Positions 6,317 through 10,588 of a stretch of DNA of 10,588 nucleotides are shown in pieces. The notes beneath the pieces are model-generated. The model was not told the DNA's origin. It saw only the letters and a list, made by a program, of their open reading frames with translations, and searched no databases. Numbering within the stretch: position 1 is the first letter of the stretch; each line of letters starts with the position of its first letter. The stretch lies in the NCBI GenBank assembly GCA_031401675.1, contig JANNRR010000074.1, positions 1 to 10,588 on the forward strand. Reading direction: 5' to 3'. The position numbers and the translations under genes were made by a program. Source of the DNA: JANNRR01 sp031401675 (GTDB lineage: Bacteria; Pseudomonadota; Alphaproteobacteria; Rhodobacterales; Rhodobacteraceae).

Positions 6317-6331
6317 GCCCCCTGCCGGGGC
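6317..6331 (+). terminator. Short GC hairpin between SH3 and CDF genes
   Basis: GCCCC (6317-6321) and GGGGC (6327-6331) flank a 5-nt loop, 24 bp before the CDF start. There is no U-tract, so it may be a weak terminator, an RNA processing structure or nothing. The CDF gene has no strong ribosome site: only GGG lies about 9 nt before its ATG. Confidence 0.3.
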
Positions 6332-6354
6332 TGGTCCTTCGCCCGGGTAAACCG

Positions 6355-7284
6355 ATGTCCGTCCGCCTTCCCAACCGGCTGAACCTGTCCGCCGGGCTGG
6401 CCTCGGTTCTGGTCGCCCTGACGCTTGTAGTCCTGAAGCTCTGGGCACTGGGCGAGACCGGGGCGCTGTCGGTCGCGGCCTCGCTGGCGGATTCGGCGAT
6501 GGACCTGATGGTGTCGCTGGGCGGCCTGATGGCGATCCTGTATGCCGCCCGCCCGCCCGACGACGATCACGCCTTCGGTCATTCCTCGGTCGAAGACCTG
6601 ACTGCGCTCGGCCAGGCGATGTTCATCCTGATCTCTGCCGGGGTTATCGCGGTTGCCGCCGGTTCCCGCCTGCTCGAACCGAACCCGGCGCTGCCGACCG
6701 CCCAGACCCAAGGCATCGCAGTGATGCTGGTGTCGATCGCCCTGACCTTCGCGCTGGTGTTCTGGCAGCAGCGGGTGGCGCGGCGCACCGGCAACCGGGT
6801 GGTCCGCGCCGACAGCCTGCACTACATGGGCGACCTTCTGCCCAATGTCGGGGCGGTGATTTCGTTGTGGGCTTCAGCCCGCTATGGCATGGGCCAGATC
6901 GATTCGGTCGTCGCCCTCGGCGCCGCCGCCATGCTGACGCTTGGTGCCCTGCGCATCGGCCGCTCGGCCTGGGACGCGCTGATGGACCGCCGTGCCGATC
7001 CGGCGGTGATCGCGGGCATCGCCGCGCTGGCCGCCCGCTGGCCCGGCGTGCACGGCTTTCACGACCTGAAAACCCGCACCGCCGGCAGCCGGATCTTCGT
7101 CAACCTGCATATCGAGCTCGACGGCAGCCAGAGCCTGCACGACGCCCACGCGATCGGTGCCGCCCTGCGCCGCGCCATCCTTGCAGAGTACCCGCAGACC
7201 GACGTGATCATCCACAAGGACGTGGCGCGCCAGGACACTGTCGCGTCCGGGTCCGAAAACAGAGCCTCCGGCGGGGGAAGTTAG
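6355..7284 (+). CDS. Cation diffusion facilitator (FieF/YiiP-like divalent metal exporter)
   Basis: This 309-aa inner-membrane protein has about six transmembrane segments in its first 210 residues and a cytoplasmic ferredoxin-like domain after about 215. Transport-site residues are Asp46 and Asp50 (SLADSAMD) and His156 and Asp160 (DSLHYMGD), the DD-HD set known for zinc, cadmium and iron export by proton antiport in the FieF group. The loop site matches DxxHxxxH through Asp69, His72 and His76 (DDDHAFGH). The C-terminal domain keeps the dimer metal-site histidines (VHGFHD, NLHIELDG, HDAH and IIHKD ending at Asp289). The family normally ends near there; the last 18 or so residues (RQDTVASGSENRASGGGS) form a polar, low-complexity tail. 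It follows the SH3-protein gene on the same strand. Metal choice is inferred from the site type only. Confidence 0.9.
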   Translation: MSVRLPNRLNLSAGLASVLVALTLVVLKLWALGETGALSVAASLADSAMDLMVSLGGLMAILYAARPPDDDHAFGHSSVEDLTALGQAMFILISAGVIAVAAGSRLLEPNPALPTAQTQGIAVMLVSIALTFALVFWQQRVARRTGNRVVRADSLHYMGDLLPNVGAVISLWASARYGMGQIDSVVALGAAAMLTLGALRIGRSAWDALMDRRADPAVIAGIAALAARWPGVHGFHDLKTRTAGSRIFVNLHIELDGSQSLHDAHAIGAALRRAILAEYPQTDVIIHKDVARQDTVASGSENRASGGGS

Positions 7285-7353
7285 GCGGCGCGTGAGTCCT
7301 GGTGGAATCGTCTTTACCCTCGCCACCCGCTCCGCCGTTCGAAGTGGTGCGCC

Positions 7354-7396
7354 CGGGCCGATCAGGCGGCCGTCCAGTGGACGGACGCCCGGCCCG
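7354..7396. repeat. Nested inverted repeat 1
   Basis: CGGGCCG (7354-7360) pairs with CGGCCCG (7390-7396), enclosing CGTCCA-G-TGGACG (7371-7383). It is the first of four stacked palindromes downstream of the metal transporter gene. Confidence 0.55.
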
Positions 7397-7423
7397 TTGC
7401 CCGAGAGCGTAAGCGAAGGGCAA
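7397..7423. repeat. Inverted repeat 2 (TTGCCC ... GGGCAA)
   Basis: TTGCCC (7397-7402) pairs with GGGCAA (7418-7423) around a 15-nt loop containing GC-GTAA-GC. It abuts the previous repeat with no gap. Confidence 0.5.
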
Positions 7424-7452
7424 GGGCGGTTGGGCTTGGTGGTGTGATCGGG

Positions 7453-7525
7453 AAATCAGACCGCGCCTGCTTGGGCTGGCGCACGCTACGCGCCTGCCAA
7501 GGGGCAGGCAGGCGCGGTCTGATTT
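7453..7525. repeat. 18-bp perfect inverted repeat, probable bidirectional terminator
   Basis: The sequence from AAATCAGACC to CGCCTGC (7453-7470) is the exact reverse complement of 7508-7525. Inside, TTGG (7471-7474) pairs with CCAA (7497-7500) after a 7-nt bulge, and a GGCGC/GCGCC stem closes the tip. The long GC stem with AAAT and ATTT at its two ends fits a two-way terminator for the convergent genes. The 18-bp ends could also be the terminal repeats of a roughly 73-bp mobile palindrome; no target duplication is evident. Confidence 0.6.
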
Positions 7526-7540
7526 GATTGAAATCAAATC
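7521..7540. repeat. 9-bp palindrome GATTTGATT-GA-AATCAAATC
   Basis: The arms 7521-7529 and 7532-7540 are perfect around a 2-nt spacer. The left arm shares five bases with the end of the preceding 18-bp repeat, so the two structures would exclude each other in RNA. The AT-rich core resembles the palindrome at 415-429. Confidence 0.55.
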
Positions 7541-7676
7541 CGACAAGAAAAACAGAATGATAGCGCCCTGGACCAATCCCGGTCAGCTGCTCAAATCATG
7601 CGGGCTGCGGGCAACTATCCTTTCAATGTTTCCACCAAAAGTCACCCTGCTCGAAGCCAAGAAGAAACCGCGTGGA

Positions 7677-9695
7677 TCACGCAACATCCAGCAGCCCGCG
7701 GCCCTTCAGCAGCGCCTCTACCCCCGGCATCCGGCCGCGGAACAGGGTGTAGAGCGCCTCGGCGTCCTGTGATCCGCCAGCCGCCAGGATGAACCGCTCC
7801 AGCCGCCCCGCCACACCGGCATCGAACGGGTCGCCCGCCTCCTCAAAGGCGGCAAAGGCGTCGGCGTCCATCACCTCCGACCACATGTAACTGTAATAGC
7901 CGCTGGAATAGCCGTCCCCGGCAAACACATGCGCGAAATGCGGCGTCGCATGCCGCATCCGGATGGCGCGCGGCATCCCCAGCCCGGCCAGCACCTCGGC
8001 CTGCCTGGCCATCGGGTCTGCCACTGCCCCGCCCTGATGAAACGCCAGATCGACCAGCGCCGATGCGACATATTCCACCGTTGCAAAACCCATGTCATAG
8101 GTCTGCGCCGCCAGCAGCCGGTCCAGCATCGCCTGCGGCATCGGCGCACCGGTCACCGCGTGGCGGGCGTGCGTCGCCAGCACCTGCGGCACCTCCAGCC
8201 AGTGCTCGTACAACTGGCTCGGCAGTTCGACGAAATCGCGCGCCACCGAGGTGCCGGAGATGAAACCATAGCGCACATCCGACAGCATCTGATGCAGCGC
8301 ATGGCCGAACTCGTGGAACAGCGTCCGTGCGTCGTCATAGCTGAGCAGGGCCGGGTCGCCCTTGGCAAAGTTGCAGATGTTGATCACGATCGGACGGACC
8401 TCGCCGCCTTCCTTGCGCTGGTCGCGCATCGTCGAACACCAGGCGCCCGAGCGTTTCGAGCCGCGCGCGAACCAGTCGCCGATGAACACCGCCATGTGCC
8501 GCCCGCCCCGCGTCACCTCCCAGGCCCGGGCATCGGGATGATACAGCGCCACCTCCAGCGCCCGGAACTCCAGCCCGAACAGCTTGCCGGCACAGTCGAA
8601 CGCCGCCGCAATCATCGCATCCAGCTGGAAATACGGCTTCAGCGCCGCCTCATCCAGATCATGCTCGGCCCGCCGGCGCTGTTCGGAATAGTAGCGCCAG
8701 TCCCACGGCTCCAGATCGCCGTTCACCCCGTCTGCAAGCATCATCGCCGTAAGCACCACCGCGTCGGTTTCCGCCTTGGCCCGGGCCGGTGCCCAGACCC
8801 GCAACAGCAACGCCGCCACCGCCTCCGGCGTCTTTGCCATCTCGGTCTCCAGCTTGAACGCGGCAAAGCTGGCGTAGCCCAGCAGCCTCGCCCGCTCGTC
8901 GCGCAACGCCAGCGTCTCAGCCGCAATCCCCCGGTTGTCAGTCTCGCCGCCGTTCTCACCCCGCAGCCCCCAGGCCACATAGGCCCGCTCGCGCAGGTCG
9001 CGCCGCGATGAGAACTGCAGGAACGGCACGATCAGCGACCGGTTCAGCGTCACCACATGCCCGTCCAGCCCGCGCTCTGCCGCCGCCTCCCGCGCCGTCG
9101 CCACGACGAACTCGGGCAAGCCCTCCAGATCGTCCGCCGCCAGTTCCATGAACCAGCCGCGCTCGTCGGCCAGCAGGTTCTGGGTGAACGCGGTCCCCAG
9201 CACCGCCAGCCGCGATTTCACCGCCGTCAGCCGCGCACCGGAGGCATCGTCCAGCATCGCCCCGGCCCGCACGAACATCCGCCGGTACAGCGTCAGCACC
9301 CGCAGCTGTTCGCCGCCCAGCCCCAACCCCTCCCGCCCTTGCCACAACGCCTCGATCCGCGCGAACAGCGCCCGGTTGTTGGTCACCTCCGACGCATAGG
9401 CACTCATCAACGGGGCCAGTTCACGCTGCAAAGCCTCGCGCGCCGGATTGCTGTCCGACCCCGCCAGATTGTAGAACACGCCCGAAACCCGGTCCAGAAC
9501 CCGGTCCGCCGCCTCCAGCGCCCCGATGGTATTGTCGAACGTCGGCAGCGCCGGGTCCGCTGCAATCGCCGCCACCGCTGCCCGCCCAGCCGCCAGCCCC
9601 GCCTCGAACGCCGGCATGAAATCCGCGTCCCGGATCGCCGCGAACGGCGGCAGCTCGAATAGCGTTTCCCAACGCATCAGCAGCGGATTGGTCAT
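7677..9695 (-). CDS. dcp: M3 family zinc metallopeptidase, peptidyl-dipeptidase Dcp type
   Basis: The 672-aa protein has the length and order of E. coli Dcp. The N-terminal helical half includes LPTFDNTIGALEAADRVLDR and LYRRMFVRAGAMLDD; the catalytic half holds the zinc site HEFGH at 461-465 (His461, Glu462, His465) and Glu490 in DFVELPSQ as third ligand. The substrate-loop segment near the end (FAHVFAGDGYSSGYYSYMW) matches the family's Gly/Tyr-rich loop. Dcp removes dipeptides from the C-terminus of short peptides in the cytoplasm or periplasm; no signal peptide is seen, so a cytoplasmic site is likely. Several stretches (AKTPEAV, PWDWRYYSEQ, LDEAALKPYF) resemble Dcp more than oligopeptidase A (prlC), which remains the alternative. 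The ATG at 9695 follows AAGGAGA with a 5-nt spacer (9701-9707). It is preceded by the permease terminator, so it is transcribed on its own. Confidence 0.9.
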   Translation of the reverse strand: MTNPLLMRWETLFELPPFAAIRDADFMPAFEAGLAAGRAAVAAIAADPALPTFDNTIGALEAADRVLDRVSGVFYNLAGSDSNPAREALQRELAPLMSAYASEVTNNRALFARIEALWQGREGLGLGGEQLRVLTLYRRMFVRAGAMLDDASGARLTAVKSRLAVLGTAFTQNLLADERGWFMELAADDLEGLPEFVVATAREAAAERGLDGHVVTLNRSLIVPFLQFSSRRDLRERAYVAWGLRGENGGETDNRGIAAETLALRDERARLLGYASFAAFKLETEMAKTPEAVAALLLRVWAPARAKAETDAVVLTAMMLADGVNGDLEPWDWRYYSEQRRRAEHDLDEAALKPYFQLDAMIAAAFDCAGKLFGLEFRALEVALYHPDARAWEVTRGGRHMAVFIGDWFARGSKRSGAWCSTMRDQRKEGGEVRPIVINICNFAKGDPALLSYDDARTLFHEFGHALHQMLSDVRYGFISGTSVARDFVELPSQLYEHWLEVPQVLATHARHAVTGAPMPQAMLDRLLAAQTYDMGFATVEYVASALVDLAFHQGGAVADPMARQAEVLAGLGMPRAIRMRHATPHFAHVFAGDGYSSGYYSYMWSEVMDADAFAAFEEAGDPFDAGVAGRLERFILAAGGSQDAEALYTLFRGRMPGVEALLKGRGLLDVA

Positions 9696-9766
9696 GTCTA
9701 TCTCCTTTTCCCGGGACCCTAGGCCGGTCCCGGCGCGAATGCCAGTACCGGCGCTTCCGCCTTCTT

Positions 9767-9820
9767 TGTTCGGAAAATATCCCGGGGGTGAGGCCAGAGG
9801 CCGAGGGGGCAGCGCCCCCT
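9767..9820 (-). terminator. Terminator of the amino-acid permease gene
   Basis: AGGGGGC (9804-9810) and GCCCCCT (9814-9820) form a 7-bp stem with a 3-nt loop. The TAG stop codon of the permease (9821-9819) overlaps the stem. On the minus strand a small GGCC-TCT-GGCC hairpin follows, then CACCCCCGGGATATTT and CCGAACAAAGAAG. This matches the arrangement at 431-484. The remaining bases up to 9695 must contain the promoter of the peptidase gene. Confidence 0.65.
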
Positions 9821-10588
9821 ATCCCTGCTGCTGCCGCATCCGCTTTTCCAGCCGCCGCAGCCCCAGCGACAGCGTGATGGTCATCGCCAGATAGATCAGC
9901 GCCACCACGTTGTAGGTCTCGAAATAGCGGAAATTCCCCGCCGCCGTCACCTTGCCCAGTTGCGTGATATCCGTCACCCCCAGCACCGACACCAGACTGC
10001 TGTCCTTGACCATCGCCACGAAATCGTTGCCCAGCGGCGGCAGCACGGTCCGGAACGCCTGCGGAAACACCACATGGCGGAACCGCTGCCAGCTGTTCAG
10101 CCCCAGCGCTTCCGCCGCCTCGATCTGGCCAATGTCGACGGAATCGAGCCCGGCCCGGAAAATCTCGGCCAGAAACGCCGAATAGGCCACCGTCAGCGCG
10201 ATCACCGCCCGCCACAGCAGCGGAAAATCCCGGGTCGTCATCTTCCCTAGCCCCAACGGCTCCGCGACCCAGTTCCATGCGTTCACCATCGCCGGTGCCA
10301 GAGCGAACGCCACGTACAGCAGCAGCACGATGATCGGTACCCCCCGCACGATCTCGACGTACAGCCGCGCCAGTTGTCGCACCACGATGAACCGCGACCG
10401 CCCCGCCAGCGCCAGCAACAGCCCGGCCACACAGGCCATGCCATAGGCGACCAGCGCCACGAACACCGTGATGCCGATCCCCTTGACCAGCGTGCGCAGT
10501 ACCTGCGCATAAAGCGCGTCGGCCACCACCTGCCAGAACATATACAGCCCCACCCCGGTCACGAGGAGGAGCCAGTACGGAAAATCCT
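9819..10588 (-). CDS. Polar amino-acid ABC transporter permease (HisM/GlnP family), 5' end outside window
   Basis: The minus frame is open to the right edge. Before the GTG at 10562 it already reads DFPYWLLL, which continues into VTGVGLYMFW, a normal first membrane segment, so the true start lies outside the window and about 256 residues are present here. Further membrane segments include GIGITVFVALVAYGMACVAG and VPIIVLLLYVAFALAPAMV. The cytoplasmic EAA loop, which docks the ATPase, reads EAAEALGLNSWQRF followed by FPQAF and LPPLGNDF. It forms half of the membrane channel for a polar amino acid such as glutamate, glutamine or histidine. The binding protein, second permease and ATPase genes are expected outside the window to the right or elsewhere. 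The gene ends in a hairpin overlapping its stop codon, so it is the last gene of its operon. Confidence 0.88.
   Translation of the reverse strand, partial: DFPYWLLLVTGVGLYMFWQVVADALYAQVLRTLVKGIGITVFVALVAYGMACVAGLLLALAGRSRFIVVRQLARLYVEIVRGVPIIVLLLYVAFALAPAMVNAWNWVAEPLGLGKMTTRDFPLLWRAVIALTVAYSAFLAEIFRAGLDSVDIGQIEAAEALGLNSWQRFRHVVFPQAFRTVLPPLGNDFVAMVKDSSLVSVLGVTDITQLGKVTAAGNFRYFETYNVVALIYLAMTITLSLGLRRLEKRMRQQQG

Larger units (their letters stand above)
7285..7676. other. 392-bp gene-free region between convergent genes, rich in inverted repeats
   Basis: No open frame here has family similarity or a ribosome site. The left part (7285-7350) looks plain, 7354-7540 holds four successive inverted repeats described separately, and 7541-7676 is less GC-rich with no structure I can name. 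The region lies between the ends of the metal transporter and peptidase genes, so some of it serves as a two-way terminator. A small RNA or a small non-autonomous element is possible but unproven. Confidence 0.6.

Noticed and set aside
5579..6374. Long minus-strand frames extending the hydroxyacid dehydrogenase or overlapping the SH3 gene
   Set aside because: They are antisense to the SH3 gene, which has a signal peptide and recognisable domains, and the dehydrogenase has a strong ribosome site at its own ATG.
7354..7540. A CRISPR array or tRNA gene in the repeat-rich gap
   Set aside because: The repeats are inverted and unlike each other, spacing is irregular, and no tRNA cloverleaf or CCA end is seen.
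7208..7576. A 122-codon minus-strand frame (MVQGAIILFF...) across the repeat-rich gap
   Set aside because: It covers the inverted repeats and the end of the metal transporter gene, lacks a ribosome site and has no domain-like region after the first 20 residues.
7929..9011. A 360-codon plus-strand frame inside the peptidase gene
   Set aside because: It is Arg/His/Gln-rich and antisense to clear M3 peptidase motifs.

Overview
The window is high-GC DNA with tightly packed genes, almost certainly from an alphaproteobacterium of the Rhodobacterales (Rhodobacteraceae/Paracoccaceae). This rests on codon use, on the gene families present (a GcvT-fused FAD dehydrogenase, a small SH3-like periplasmic protein next to a D-2-hydroxyacid dehydrogenase) and on terminators followed by a CACCCCCG..GGATATTT tail, which I recall as common in that order. 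No plasmid, phage, IS, CRISPR, tRNA or rRNA signature is visible. It reads as ordinary chromosome.

Layout. Positions 1-530 hold no intact gene. They contain a terminator-like hairpin at the left edge, a minus-strand remnant of the C-terminus of a second dimethylglycine-dehydrogenase-like protein, some short palindromes, and the terminator of the next operon. Positions 530-3583 (minus) are a two-gene unit: an 830-aa FAD/GcvT oxidoreductase of the dimethylglycine/sarcosine dehydrogenase family, followed after 3 nt by a GNAT acetyltransferase. A second, unrelated GNAT gene (3759-4349, plus) is divergent from it. It converges on a D-2-hydroxyacid dehydrogenase (4592-5578, minus), with repeat-like hairpins between the two.

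Divergent from the dehydrogenase is a secreted SH3-domain protein (5733-6254, plus), followed by a cation-diffusion-facilitator metal transporter (6355-7284, plus). A 392-bp gene-free gap packed with inverted repeats separates that transporter from a convergent M3 metallopeptidase of the Dcp type (7677-9695, minus). The right edge is a polar amino-acid ABC permease (9819-10588, minus, 5' end outside the window). Its terminator lies in front of the peptidase gene.

How the genes fit together. The FAD/GcvT enzyme would demethylate an N-methylated amine (such as dimethylglycine or sarcosine) and pass the one-carbon unit to tetrahydrofolate. The amino-acid permease, the oligopeptide-degrading Dcp and the hydroxyacid (glyoxylate/hydroxypyruvate) reductase fit general amino-acid and C1/C2 metabolism, but only the dehydrogenase-GNAT pair is convincingly an operon. 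I did not find a new multi-gene system. The observations most worth a second look are the decayed paralogous tail with a near-identical 49-nt tract, departures from family consensus at key residues in three enzymes, and the stacked palindromes at 7354-7540.
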